From Boswellia sacra (Eukaryota > Streptophyta > Magnoliopsida > Sapindales > Burseraceae): a stretch of 64,000 nucleotides of DNA. Location of the stretch: the NCBI GenBank assembly GCA_013180625.2, contig SNVD02008142.1:124001-188000 (forward strand), written 5' to 3'. The notes beneath the pieces are model-generated. The model worked only from the letters and a program-made list of their open reading frames with translations. It made no database searches and was not told where the DNA came from. Below, piece after piece: positions 48,867 through 62,242 of this stretch. The position numbers were made by a program, and so were the translations under genes. Numbering within the stretch: the stretch's first letter is position 1; every line of letters starts with the position of its first letter.

Positions 48867-49462
48867 AAACATAGAACGTGATATGTAAATTATTAAGAAA
48901 ATTAGATTTTGACCTAAATGGATCTATATATATAATCTATAGTTAGAATACAATAAATTACAACTTAGTTTGATAATGTTTGAGGTTATATGAGCCTAAA
49001 ACATGCTCTTAAACCTATAAAATATGTTGTAAAATTTTTCGATAACATATTTATAAACAATCATTTTTACAAATGAGTTGTTTAATAAATTTTTATGAAA
49101 ATTCTATGTTTTAGTGGTAATTTTTATTTGATAATAGTAACCTAACAATTTTTTTATTGACTACATGAGTTATATTTAAAATTATACACATGTTTTAGAT
49201 AAAAATTATATATATATATATGTTTGTATGTATGCATACATTTTAAAAAAATCAATTATGAGTGTACTTAGAAAGCGTGCAGAGCATATAGCCTTGCAGA
49301 GGTTCACATAGCGCCACTCTTTGATAATACTTCATATTTACTAAAGAGTAATAATACCACACATAAACCACTGTTAGGATCCTCTATTTACCCATCTATA
49401 AAACCAATTCTATTCAATATTATCTTTGGATAGGTTAAAAGTAACGATAAATGAGAAAAGTG
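48867..49462. other. AT-rich intergenic sequence
   Basis: No gene is recognised. A short TA/TG microsatellite lies near 49209-49225. The last eight bases (gaaaagtg) are the left target duplication of the following MITE. Confidence 0.5.
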
Positions 49463-49976
49463 TAGGGGTGGGAATTTGGGACACGACACGCGAACACGAC
49501 ATAAATACGACACGAACACGATACATGATTAATAAATGGTTTAGATTCATGTTGAGGGTGTTTAACACGCTAACTCATTTAATGACACAAATAGTTAAAC
49601 ATATTTTGTCTATCCTTAATATGTAAGCTCATTTAATAATATAAATTGTTACCTACTTACAATATATATATTATAAAACTGAATTTTTTGTATTATAAAA
49701 TAAATTAATTTACAAAATAATAAATTATGATGATTTTAATAATATTTTATACTAACAATGGTTTATATTCTAAAAATAATTTTAATTGATATAAATATAT
49801 AGAATATAATATATTATGCATAATTAGGTTAAAGAATTAAGTAAATTATGTAAATTAAATATGACACGATTACAACACGTGGGTAACATATTTAATAACT
49901 ACGTCGGATCCGTGTTTCATGTCTTAACACGAATAATTAAATGGGTCGACACGCACTACACGAATTCTCACCCTTA
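49463..49976. mobile_element. hAT-type MITE (514 bp)
   Basis: The termini are TAGGGGTGGGAATT and, read inward from the right, TAAGGGTGAGAATT. The 8-bp duplication gaaaagtg is perfect (49455-49462 and 49977-49984). Subterminal acacgaac and cgtgtt words recur in both orientations. There is no coding capacity. Confidence 0.93.
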
Positions 49977-49984
49977 GAAAAGTG

Positions 49985-50924
49985 ATACCTACTGATATAA
50001 ATAATCATCCATCTAATGAGATTACAATACTTGTATAAAGTTGGTTTTATGTATAAAAATATTTCTTTTTCCAAATTATAGGTATAAGTATAAGAATAAA
50101 ATTATAGATGAGCATAATTTTGAATGTAATAATTTTAAGTTAAAAAAAATTTTTTGAATAGAAAAAAAAAACCAACTTTTAAGAGTATTAAAATATTCAT
50201 GTGCTAACCACAATTAATATAAATATCAAATTTATCATCAGGTCCTCAATTGTTGGCATGATATTTGATAATTGGAGATATTACTTAGTAAATGTGTAAC
50301 AACTCTGGTACGATTCTAGACTCTTGTTTAACATCAGTTAACATCGGTATAGCACTTTCAAGTTATTGAGCAAACCAACTCAATAATTAAGTATTTCATT
50401 ATTTACTTAGACGTTTAAAAGAAAGAGAGTTTGAATCATTTCTCAAAATGACCTTAAGACTATGCTATTTTTTATATTTTCTTAGAAAATGAAGAAAGGA
50501 AGAAAAATAAAAACTTAAGAAAAAAAAGGGAGAATACACACGATCGTGGTCCTCCGACCTTAAAAGCATAAAAATAGAAATAGATAAGGGTGGTTATTAT
50601 TTAAAGCCACGAGCTCAACAGTAATCAACCCATATGCATGAAACTAAAATAATATAATCTAATATTAAATTAAAATATGGATGGTCCATTATCGTTAGAG
50701 CCAAACAGCACTTTGCCACGCCACCTAGGAATCTCCCAGCTCAGTTACCTGACAAAAGTCTCTTAGCATCTCTTATACTTATTAGTCTTCAGATGCCTCT
50801 TCCAGTTCGTGTCTTCTGTTCTATATTCCTCTCTCGTGTAATTTAGCATGTTCAATTTGATAACTCTCTGTTAAATTCAGCTGGGGAAATTGAATTCCAC
50901 CAATTTGTTTTTGTTTTCTAAGAA
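49985..50924 (+). promoter_or_regulatory. Upstream region of the ZDS gene
   Basis: This holds the promoter and 5' UTR, but no TATA box or start site can be chosen with confidence. A GC-richer patch (tttgccacgccacctaggaa at about 50712) and a pyrimidine-rich leader (50760-50845) precede the ATG. A 5' UTR intron cannot be excluded. Confidence 0.45.
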
Positions 50925-53900
50925 ATGGGTTCTTCGGTTCTCTTTCCTGCTGCTTTAGTAGCTGGTGTTAGATGGTCTGCGGCTCAGGTTAAGGATCCAA
51001 GGTTCTGTGCACGCTCATCTTTGGACGCAGATGTGTCTGATATGAGTGTTAATGGTAATTTTCCATTTTTGTTTTGTTTTCTTTTATTGCTTGTTTCATT
51101 ATCAAGTTTTGATATATTTGGCTTTTTTGGCATTTGGCCATTTTGTTTTTTGAGTGCATAGTATTGGGATTTTTTCCTTTTTAAATTAATTTTGGTTATA
51201 CCTTTATTTGAAGTTGAGGTGGAGTTCTTCAGTGGTTCAAGTTCTGGTACATGATAAGAAATGTGGTTTTATGATGTTAATTGGGAACTTTCCTCCACCT
51301 CCAGCTGAAATTTTTTGATGGAATTTGGTTAATTGGCTTCAATTATAACTTAAACTTGATGAGAGAAAGGAAAGAAATAGTGAAAATAAAAATTAAAAAT
51401 TAAAAATTGAGCAATCAGTTTGGTAAAATGAACATGCTATTATGCACGTATAAAATAGAACGAGGGCTGCAGTTATGTTTTGTATTTAATGGAGATGTGT
51501 TTAGATATTATGTTAGAACTTAGAATTGGTACTCTGGGACATGATATTTTGGTAGTCACTGTGTTAATGGGATGGTATACTTGGCAGCTCCAAAGGGTTT
51601 GTTTCCACCAGAACCTGAACATTACAGGGGACCGAAGCTTAAAGTGGCTATTATTGGAGCTGGGCTTGCAGGGATGTCAACAGCGGTGGAATTATTGGAT
51701 CAAGGCCATGAGGTTTTTCTCATCCTACTTTTGAATCTTACGGATGGTTGCATTCATCTCCCTACTATACATCTCCAAGAATGTCTTTTATCATTTTACC
51801 ATATTTTGAAGAACACATTTATAAGCAGTTATCATTTTTCTTTCGAGCAAGAAAATTAGTGTATTTTGCTGAACTTCATTATGATAAAACATGTATCGTT
51901 TTCTCCAGGTGGATATATATGATTCAAGGTCTTTCATTGGTGGTAAAGTGGGTTCTTTTGTAGATAAGCATGGAAACCATATTGAAATGGGACTGCACGT
52001 TTTCTTTGGATGCTACAATAATCTTTTCCGTTTAATGAAGAAGGTGATCAGAGCTTGCTTAGTTATGGTTATATTACGTTTGAATGTTTTGAACTAGTGT
52101 TCCCTCATTGTGAAACACATAGGCCATTCAAAGGTAACACATTTGGAGATTTATGAAGACAAGAACTATCCATACTTTTCAAGTGTTCTTTGATGTTTCT
52201 CATTGGCCCATCCATGTACTAAATTTTGTATTAATGTGTATCTGAATTTTAAATGAGGAATGCTAGCAACACGCCCTTGGACACTCTTATTCACTCTCCA
52301 CTTCTTGAGTTGATAGTGCCCATGAGACTTTAATCGGGTAATTGCATTAGTGATCCACTAGTTGTTATTGTGGTTTAAAAAGGTTTTGTGGACATTTGTC
52401 AACACAAGAAATAGATAGTGAATAAGAAAGTGGCCAAGAAAGTGTTGCTGGCATTTCTCATTTTAGATAGTTAATATGAAAATTTAATGTTATTCTGTGT
52501 GCAAGATATTAAACATGATTTCATGTTGCTTAAATATCATGTATGATTTTCTGGTGTTCAAGAAGACCATAGTGTAGCGTGCTTGTGACAGAACTTGAAA
52601 TAATACCCATGACATGGGATGCCTTGTTTGCTTTGTGTTTGGGCAATTGATATTGTGGATGAGAATTGTGGTTGGATAATTTGTATATCCATTTCCAGAA
52701 TTTGAAGCTTGATTACATGTTCCTTTTAAGACATTGGGATCTTTTCATGGTTGCTGTTATTCTTGTATCTTGACAGGTGGGTGCAGATAAAAATCTACTT
52801 GTGAAGGATCACACTCATACATTTGTGAACAAGGGGGGTGATATTGGTGGTACAGTTTAATGCTTGATTAGGATATTACCTTTGCAAATTGGTATTTGTA
52901 GTATCTGATATATTAATAATTTGTACCTTGGGATCCCTTTTTTGTGACTTTCACTTTCAATTCAACTGCAGAACTTGATTTTCGGTTTCCGGTTGGAGCT
53001 CCATTACATGGGATTAATGCATTTTTGACTACAAAACAGCTTAAGGTAGTGCATATGAATATATGTTCCCTTCTGATTGGTCTATCTATTTTCTTTTGAA
53101 TTGCAATAGTCCATCACTATGATAACACTGTATTCCTTCAACAATTTTTACAATATTAGGCCCTTTGATATTGGGCACTGGTGCCCTCTACTCAGTTATT
53201 GATAAATTCGCATTGTGTATCTTTGTCATCTATTGACACTGTTAAATTACCACTTGAACCAAAAGCTTAAGCTCATAAAGATTTGGTATTTAAGTTTTAA
53301 CATGCCCCTCTTGTGTACTTGTATGTGGGCTAAATAACTACTACTTCTTCTTAAACAAATGCTACTTACAATTTATTAATTTTACAATTTAATTAACAAA
53401 AGGGGGATTTGAATATGTTACAAGTTGTTAACATGGTTTTGGTACCATGTTAAGTAATCGCTTGCCAACAATAGTATTTAAGCTATAAAAAACACCAATG
53501 GCATATCCTTCTCATATAACCTCATCTTAATGCTTCCTCAATAGTGTAATTTGCTTATTCTGCCAATATGTGTATCTCTTACTATACTGTAGTTTGTATT
53601 CTATTGCTCAGAGTTTTAATTTGAAAACTATTTTGTTATTGTCTTAATATATCCTTGCGTTGTTTATGACTCTTGCACTGCCTCTAATACCACTGTCAAC
53701 CCATCTTCAGTCATTGTTGGTACTGTCATGATTTCACCTCAAATGGTCATCGAAAAATGTGTTTTCTTATTTTTATTGATACATTGTATCTTACGTTGCA
53801 CACTGACATACCCTTTGCACTCTGCATCATGTAAAACAAAAATCGAGGGGGAAAAGAAAAGGGTGGTAGTTTCTTCCCCTTGTTATAAGTTCTTATAAGT

Positions 53901-54440
53901 TGAATGAGTTTATGCCCAAGTTTCAAGCTGTGGATTTTCCTTTAACGTATTATTTATCGCACATTGCTCAATTGCAGACTTATGATAAAGCAAGAAATGC
54001 TATCGCTCTTGCCCTGAGTCCAGTTGTGAAGGCACTTGTCAATCCTGATGGAGCAATGAAGGACATACGAGATTTGGATAGTGTAAGAATGCCTTCTGAT
54101 TTTCTTCTTCCTCGTGTTTCAGTCTTTGTTCTGTTCCTGCAAGAGCACCTGTTGAGAGAATAGCTCCTCTTGTTTAATCCTCACATTAACATGAAAATGT
54201 AGCAGACCCTTATGAGCATAATCTTCTAGTTTAGGATTTAATAATAAGTATTATTTATTTTTATGTTTTTATTATGTTATTATTATTATTATTTTCTTAT
54301 TATTACTGTTATTACTATTTTCCCCATGCGCATGAGAAGGGAGGGGGAGGGGGTGATGGTGGAAGTGGATGGCTCTATATGTTGTTGTTCCTCACTCCTT
54401 TACCGGCTATAATTGTATTTTAATAATAGTCTTCTTTTCT

Positions 54441-54479
<39 letters not shown>

Positions 54480-56643
54480 GAAAAACTCTTCTAAATTATA
54501 TTATTTTTATTTATGTATAATACATTTACTTAAAATTTCATTTACTTCTTTCAGATAAGCTTCTCTGATTGGTTTTTGTCCAAAGGTGGCACACGTGCGA
54601 GTATCCAGAGAATGTGGGATCCTGTTGCTTATGCTCTTGGGTTTATTGATTGTGATAACATCAGTGCTCGCTGTATGCTCACTATATTCTCATTGTTCGC
54701 CACTAAAACTGAGGCTTCTCTACTGCGCATGCTCAAGGGTTCTCCAGATGTTTACTTGAGTGGTCCCATTAGAAAGTATATCACAGATAAAGGGGGACGG
54801 TATATTTTTGTAACTAAAGGTTCACAGTTATGGTGGTTTATAATCCTTACTTTTGTTTGTCTTATGATAAGTTGATTTTTTTTGTCTTTTCTGCTAGAAC
54901 AGGTTCCATCTTAGGTGGGGATGCAGAGAGATACTTTATGATAAATCTGCTGATGCAGAAATTTATGTCGAAGGAATTGCCATGTCTAAAGTAATTTTCT
55001 TCTCTTCTTGCTTTAGTTAGCTGGCAAAAGCTAAGATTTATACATGCACTAGTGTTTCCTAAGATTGAACTTTTTGAGCAAGCAGAAATTTTGTATATTA
55101 ATCGCTTTTACTTTCTAACTCTTGTTCGAGAAGGTTTCTTTGGAGTTTGGGTTCCTTTAAGGATTATATGCTAAAAGTTCACATTTTATTTCAGGCCACT
55201 AACAAGAAAATTGTAAAAGCTGATGCATATGTTGCAGGTTGGGTTAAATCTCGTCATCTCTTTCTATCTTATCTTTTTTAGTTCTTCAACATCGGTGAAT
55301 ATTTTGGTTACTCTATTTTCCACTTGATGCCAGCATGTGATGTACCTGGAATTAAAAGATTACTTCCATCGTCGTGGAGGGACATGAAATTTTTTGATGA
55401 TATTTATCAGCTAGTTGGAGTGCCTGTTGTCACCGTACAACTTAGATACAACGGCTGGGTTACTGAGTTACAGGATTTGGAACGGTCAAGGTGATTTTCT
55501 AATCTATAGTGAGGTTATAGCATGTAACACAGCATGCTCCTTCATGGCCTCAGAAAGTCTGCTTTGGCTTCATTTCTTAGTACTAAAAAGTAATGCATCG
55601 TCTGTTTCTTCTTTAATCTCCTTATTTTAACTGATAGGCAATTGCGGCAAGCTGCGGGGCTAGATAACCTTTTGTATACTCCAGATGCAGATTTCTCTTG
55701 CTTTGCAGACCTAGCACTCACGTCTCCAGAAGACTACTATATGGAGGGACAAGGTTCATTGCTCCAGTAAGGAAAAAGTTTGCTATTGTCATTATATGGT
55801 ATCATCATTTAGTGCATTTATACGGAGTGCACACCTTCCATGAAGACTATCCTCTTGTCAAGTGCTTATTTTTCCTTTTATCCTATCATAGTTATGAAAA
55901 CTATGTTTTCTTTCAGATGTGTTCTGACACCAGGGGATCCATATATGCCGTTAACAAACGACAAAATCATAGAGAGAGTAGCGAAGCAGGTTGGTAGGGT
56001 TTTATGGATATGTTAATTCTTATCATACATATTAAATACTTTTATCTTTGCATATTTTAAATCATTAGTGTAGAAAATCCTTTAGATTTGTGTTCGTTAC
56101 TCATTCTCATTTGCTTACCTCAAATTGAATAGTTGTTTTAGTTCAACAATGATTGTGCTACTTCAGCTCATAGTTCCTGATTCCCTTTTTATTTTAAAAT
56201 CAGGTTTTAGCTTTGTTTCCATCATCACAAGGTTTAGAAGTAATTTGGTCATCTGTTGTCAAAATTGGTCAATCCTTATACCGTGAGGGGCCTGGAAAAG
56301 ATCCGTTCAGACCTGATCAGAAGACACCTGTGAAGAACTTCTTCCTTGCTGGCTCATACACAAAACAGGTAATGCACATATGACCCTTCATATTACCCAA
56401 GATTTGAAATATGTAGTCTTAGTTTGAAACAAGATGAATAAAATTGGAAGTGATATGAGTTGTATGGTTTCACCTTTACAGGATTATATAGATAGTATGG
56501 AAGGAGCTACTTTGTCTGGTAGACAAGCCTCGGCCTACATATGCAATGCAGGGGAAGAATTAGTGGCATTGCGGAAGAAGCTTACTGCCACCGAATCTCA
56601 AGAAAAAGTCCCTACTTCCACTGATGAGCTCAGTCTTGTCTGA
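50925..56643 (+). CDS. ZDS: Zeta-carotene desaturase, plastid (14 coding exons, 567 aa)
   Basis: ZDS is a FAD enzyme of the plastid poly-cis carotenoid pathway. It converts 9,9'-di-cis-zeta-carotene through neurosporene to prolycopene and passes electrons to plastoquinone. Exons by GT-AG junctions: 50925-51054, 51588-51712, 51909-52043, 52777-52849, 52972-53045, 53978-54082, 54555-54799, 54903-54990, 55195-55237, 55334-55490, 55638-55766, 55917-55989, 56204-56368, 56482-56643. They total 1,704 bp in frame. Residues 1-43 fit a transit peptide rich in Ser, Ala, Val and Arg. The dinucleotide motif GAGLAG is at 67-72 with the following acidic YDS near 90. Family-typical blocks include [35 protein letters not shown] and [20 protein letters not shown]. 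Length matches plant ZDS. No disruption is seen. Confidence 0.98.
52251..52464. mobile_element. MITE in ZDS intron 3
   Basis: Inverted termini aaatgaggaatgctagcaac and, read inward from the right, aaatgagaaatgccagcaac enclose about 214 bp. Inner sequences (cttattcactctcc and its partner) continue the pairing. The target duplication is not resolved, so the superfamily is left open. It lies well away from both splice sites. Confidence 0.8.
54444..54476. repeat. (AT)n microsatellite in ZDS intron 6
   Basis: About 33 bp of AT dinucleotides, with tta trinucleotide runs about 150 bp upstream (54275-54320). It is a likely length polymorphism within the gene. Confidence 0.93.
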
Positions 56644-56880
56644 CACAACAATTCATTCCCTTAGCATGCAATGCAAGTCATCTACATGGCTGAGGCTAGA
56701 AGACGGCTGTGCCAGGAGTAAACTTGTTCAACATCTATGTAAGTTTATTAAATTTATATAAAAAAATGAATTAATGAAATTACATGAAAGAAGAAACGCT
56801 AGTTTCTGATAAATTTAGACTTTTTTGTGCTGTTCTTTTCCATTAATCATAGCGTATATACAGTTGTGAAGTGCAATAAA
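56644..56880 (+). terminator. ZDS 3' UTR with candidate poly(A) signal
   Basis: The best plant-like signal after the TGA is aataaa at 56875-56880, in a T/A-rich context. Another lies at 56938-56943. The actual cleavage site cannot be set without transcripts. Confidence 0.5.
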
Positions 56881-56943
56881 CCCTCCAAGTTTGCGAAGTC
56901 GATATGACAAGTAAAAACATAGAAATTGTTTATACAAATAAAG

Positions 56944-59900
56944 TATTTTTTGGAATTGGTGGTAGTGTTTAAGCTTCTCTTTAACCGTTTCACTTTTGTT
57001 AATCCAGAGCAAGGGTTAGTTGCCTCATGAAAATTTGAGTAGGAGAATAAAAGATAAAAATCATTCAGTAAATTTTGTCACTCTTTTTTTTTTAATTTTA
57101 ATTTTTATATTAATTAATAGCAGTGAATTAAATAATCTGACTCACGAGTTTTATGTTATTTGAATATTTTTTGAAAGTTTGAAATACAGCAAAGATTTCT
57201 TTTAACTGAAAAAGGTACAGTATGAGATAGAAATGGTTAGTCATGTTTTATTATTTCTTTATTTAATAGTGATAGATGTACAATTCAAATATAGTTCAAA
57301 ATCTACAGCATGATATAAAAGCCTACATAGTAAAAATTTATTAGGGAAGAAAAACAAAAATGAATGAGAAAGTTACATTTTCAGTAGGATTTTGTCCTTT
57401 AGGTTGCTATATCACATTGTAGACTTTTTATTGTAAGTTTAGCGTTACTGTTTTTTTAATAGGGTAAGAATATAAAGCATAAGATAAAAATGGTTAGAAA
57501 TGTTTAATTATTTCTTTTAACTAAGCAAGATGAGGTGGTATGCTTGACTAGCTAAAAATTTGTCATATTATTTAGATAAACCCATGAAACTATTTAGAAT
57601 CAATCCATCTTAATAGGAGATGAAAGAAAAATTGTGGTTAATTGTCGCATCTTCAGCTTACTCCAACATCACAAAACGATAAAATAATTGAGTTTTTCTG
57701 TGAAGGTTAATGTTATGGTTAATTAGAGAGCATTGAAGTTTTTCCAAATTTTATAGTTAATTTTTGAAAGTGAAAGGGTAGGGAAATGGTATGTTATATT
57801 TCACGTGATTGGTATTTAGATTACTTAGGCAAAATGTGAAAACACATAATAAGCAATGACAAAATCATACTATTATCATTGGTGATCTGTAGTTTAACAA
57901 AGAGAAAAGCACAGCTAATATTTATAGATGAATAATATTTGTCTTACAAACTTTTTGTACAAACTCTTGCATATAAATTAATTTGTAATAACGTGATTGG
58001 AGTAATAAATGTACAAAATATACTCATTTAACGAAGGATAATATTGTATGAATAAATGAATAATGCCATTTCAATATATATACATGAATTTGTATAAAGA
58101 ACTTGTAAGAGTGGCATTATAATTAATGAATTAACTTGTTACAAAATATAAAATTTTTATTTGTTGTAGAGGTTGGTTACTTTAGTAATTATTTTTTTAA
58201 TTTTATCTGTCATAACCAAGATTTAATCTTAATTTTTCTTCTAGAGATGAATAAAAACAAAGATCATTCATTATACTTTCTCATGAATTTGTATTTCTCG
58301 TACTTTTCATTTAGTTTACCCCAATATCTTATTTCTTTAGAAACTTTAAAACATCTTATTTATTTATTTACCTATCATTTATAAATGCGAATCAAAATAA
58401 TGAAAGAAAAGAAAACCTCAATTCTCTCAATTTATCATACTCTCGATAAATGCTTATTTTTGTATTTTCGTTTAATTTACTCCCAAAACTGTTTATAACA
58501 CATAATATTTTCTTAGTCCACCAACATTAAACCTATCATGCATGCCGTTATGATGTAAAGAGTATTAATCATGGAAAGTGAAAAACTCAACCACAAAAAG
58601 AAAAATAATGACAGTGAAAGATGCAGAATAGTAACTAAATCTATCTTTGTTTTGTTCCCCTTGATTTTGGATCTTTAATGTTTAAATGCGTTGTAATGTA
58701 ATTCAAGCAACCCGAAAGATGAACCAAATATTTGATTTCAAAGGCATAGAGTTGCTTCAATCATGCTTATATCTACTTAATATTCTTCATCTTTATATTA
58801 TAGCTATAAATAAATCATTTAGTACATTAAATGATATTCAATTCAATTGCTAAAAGGATGATACATACAATAATATACACCCAGGTAATACCTTAGCTAA
58901 AACTTAGGAATATATATGCATATGCAAGGTAGAATGCACAAATATCCATGAGATTTAGTAAAAAGTATGGGTAAGTCAATGACAGTCAAATATTAATAAC
59001 TGATTAACAATCTATAAGAGAATATACTTTTTAATCGAGAATATTATGCAATGACCAAAATATCTTTTATTAGTATTTATTATAATTTTTAATTAATATA
59101 ATAAAAAATTCTTTATCTTTGGATCTCTAATATAATTTTTAACTCAAAGACGCCCGGATTATGTTTGTTCTGGTTTTTTAAGTTTTTATTTTTAAAATTT
59201 TAAAAAATATATGATTAGTTTTAAATTTTAAAATTAATATATAATTAATATTTATTTTATTAATTGATATTTTTTGGTTCACATTTGTACTTTTTCTTTT
59301 CATGATTTATTAATCTTAAATTTCATTGACATAAATTATCCCAATTGTTGTTATCTTGTTAAAGTCAAACTAACGGCAGTTGAACATGGGAATAGGAATA
59401 GAAATGTCAGTTTAATGTTTGACTATTCTTGACTTACAGTCATTTTTGCGAAGCCTTAAGCGTGCTTGAAGGCTTCTCCCCCTATACATATAAACTCTTT
59501 TCATCTTCAATTAGAAACACTAATAGAATGAGGCTTTTATACAGTAAATCAAGAATAATTGTATAAAGCATGTTGTATTGAATATTCTTCTCTTTGCACT
59601 TTGCAAAGTTAATTTGATTAATGAGAATACAAAGAGAATTATACAATTAAAGTGAAATATTAGTTCAAGAGATCAAATGCATCAAGTAATGAAAGAGTAG
59701 AAGAAGCTGACAATTTTATTATTTTATTATATGTTTTTAATATTTTTGTTTCTTGCATAATGGTACTGGTTTGAATTGTTTTTCCAAAGTATGAAAATTT
59801 CAAAACATTAGTATTATACCTATTTTTTATTATTAAAACAAATAAAAAATAAATGTGACAAGAGTACTTATGTAATCAACTTTTCCTTACTAGCTGCAGT

Positions 59901-60131
59901 TCTTTTTTCTATTTAATAAACTTTTGATATTTGCTTAGAATAATTTGAATTGAAATATTTAGCAATTAACTTATTCAATTTCTTAAAAAAATCTACGTTA
60001 CAAAATTTTAATCCAGTGGCTACGCCCCCGCAAATGGGCATAGTTTGGAGAAGTCTTTTTGAAAAAATATCGTTGATCAAAACAATGATGCGGTTTATAA
60101 CAATAACTCATTGTCTCCATATACTTAGACA
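56944..60131. other. AT-rich intergenic region downstream of ZDS
   Basis: About 3.2 kb with no supported gene. Two loosely similar segments near 57210-57260 and 57470-57520 share gataaaaatggttag-type words. An unassigned piece at 60005-60060 (cagtggctacgcccccgca) resembles a transposon end but lacks a partner. Confidence 0.45.
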
Positions 60132-60139
60132 TTGCAAGA

Positions 60140-60826
60140 TAGACCTAGCAACGGGTCGTGTTAGAATAGTTTCGTGTCGTTTTCTATTTATATAATGTTA
60201 AATTATATTGATTCAAATCCGATTCGTTAATTTATTGGGTCTAAATCTTGGAACTCAAATATGACTGCTAACTTAACGTGTTACTCGACTCTAACCTATT
60301 TAACCCCTTTTTTATTTTAAAGTTAGACAATAATATATATAACACGATTTGTATAAATTCTAATCAGAAACATAACTAATAGTTTATACATTTAATATCT
60401 AACAAATATTTTGAAATCTATTGAAATATCTAAATTTAATATAACGAAAACATAAACGTAGTTTTGTATCTAACATAATTTAAAGGTTCATCTAAAGTAT
60501 ATTTAAGACCAACAATTAAAAATATTGAACGATTTCTAAAAACGAATTAGGATATTCAATAAGTTCTTCCTTATATTCCTCATCAAAATGTCATGTTCAT
60601 GCACAGCTAAGAAAAAAATATTGTAATACTAAATTATCCTTAAAATTAACGGGTTAAATAGGTGAAATGGTTTTTTATATGATAAATCCAAACACAATCC
60701 AATATCAAATGTGTTTTATCGTGTTAACCCATTTACGATCTGATTTGATAATTTTATATCCAAAACACGTTTTTATCGAATGGATTCATGTCGTGTTAAC
60801 GGGTCATATAAAATTTACCAGGCCTA
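60140..60826. mobile_element. hAT-type MITE (687 bp)
   Basis: It starts TAGACCTAGCAACGGG and, read inward from the right, TAGGCCTGGTAAATTT. The 8-bp duplication ttgcaaga is perfect (60132-60139 and 60827-60834). Subterminal gggtcgtgtta and cgtgttaacgggtc words are inverted copies. No transposase. Confidence 0.9.
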
Positions 60827-60867
60827 TTGCAAGACGAGAGCAACACTACCTTTAGCTTCAATCAAGG

Positions 60868-61405
60868 TAAAGGTGGCAATTCGTGTTAATATGTTGTGTT
60901 TGTGTCGTGTTAGGATATAAACTAATAAAATTTTGGCTAAAATAGATACGACCTATTTAATTATTCATGTCAAAACTTGAAACATAGATACAACCTCTTT
61001 AATAAACGTGTCACCCGTTTACTAAATGTGTTGTAGCTACATTACATTAACTCATATAACCTACTTAGTTATTTAACACATATGCTTAACCAACCACATT
61101 CCATATATTTATATTAATTAAAATTATCCACTAATATGAGTAATTATTATAGAAAATAATTAAAATAATTTCAATTTGCTATTAAATATGTTAATTTATT
61201 TCTTAATTATTTGTAGTAAATACAAATGCTTAACTATTTGTATCATTAAATAGGTTGACGTGTTGAACACTTTAAACACGAATCTAACACATTTATTAAT
61301 CGTGTTGAGTATTCAAACACTAACACGACTCAATTAATAACTGTGTCAACACTAATCTACTAATTCCTTATCGTGTTCGTATCGTGACAAAAATTGTCAC
61401 CCCTA
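60868..61405. mobile_element. hAT-type MITE (538 bp)
   Basis: The left end is TAAAGGTGGCAATTCG and the right end read inward is TAGGGGTGACAATTT. The flanks aatcaagg and aattaaag agree at 6 of 8 positions. Interior cgtgtt and aacacga motifs match those of the elements at 49463 and 60140, so the three are probably related families. Confidence 0.82.
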
Positions 61406-61899
61406 AATTAAAGGTAAGTTACTAGGAAATATTCAAGAAATGCCCTTATTTTAAGGGCCTCTTTGGAAAATGACCCCATCTTCAAATTTTTGCATGCCTT
61501 AACCCTCAAACCTCCTATATGACCAAATTGCCCTTAGAATAACCCTTAAGTGTTTTTGGCACTCTTTTCATCTTTCTTTACGACCCTTTCAATGTTTTCA
61601 AGTCACTTTCACTAAAACATAGCATTTCTTTGATATAAATTATTGAGGTAATCAATTAAAACACTATAGAAGCTAAGGTAACTTAGATCTACAACATAAG
61701 ATATTGAACCAAACTTCACGTTAGAGTTAATAATTCTCTCTCTATCTCTCTCTCTCTCTCTATATCAAATCTTTAGTAAAATTCAAAGATCCATTTTTGT
61801 ATAATATAGCTTGGGAGTTAGTGTTTGATGTTTGAATGTTGCATTTTTTGTATGAAATCATATAATAGAGCACGAACCACGTTTCCATGAAATCTGCTA

Positions 61900-62120
61900 G
61901 ATGATACTCGATAGAATCTGCCAAAAGGTGTCAGACAATGTCTGATGGCGTCAGATGGAAACTGTCATACATAATCGGATATTGTCTGACACTGTCCAAC
62001 ATAATATGTCAAGCATCATTGGACAATGTTCGACATAATATTGTCGGACGGTATCTAGTGTCCAAAGAATAATGTGAATCTCCGACATTCTTAGAGTTTC
62101 TCAATTCGACACTCGATGGT
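61900..62120. repeat. Subterminal motif array of the second MULE
   Basis: Repeated gtctgaca, tgtccaaca, tgtcggac and cgacactcga words occur in both orientations. The arrangement parallels the arrays of the first MULE, with a partly changed core word. Confidence 0.68.
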
Positions 62121-62242
62121 GCTTGAGAAGAATTCAACTATTTGTCTAGCACTTTGGCAATATGGTCATTTTCTTCATGTTTTGCAATTTTTGGGTTTTT
62201 TTATGACTTTTTTACAAGCTTCAATGTCTTTCCTTACTACAG

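Noticed and set aside
51480..51963. Open frames overlapping ZDS exons 2 and 3
   Set aside because: They are read-through of exon sequence into introns; GT-AG junctions and the ZDS protein define the real exons.
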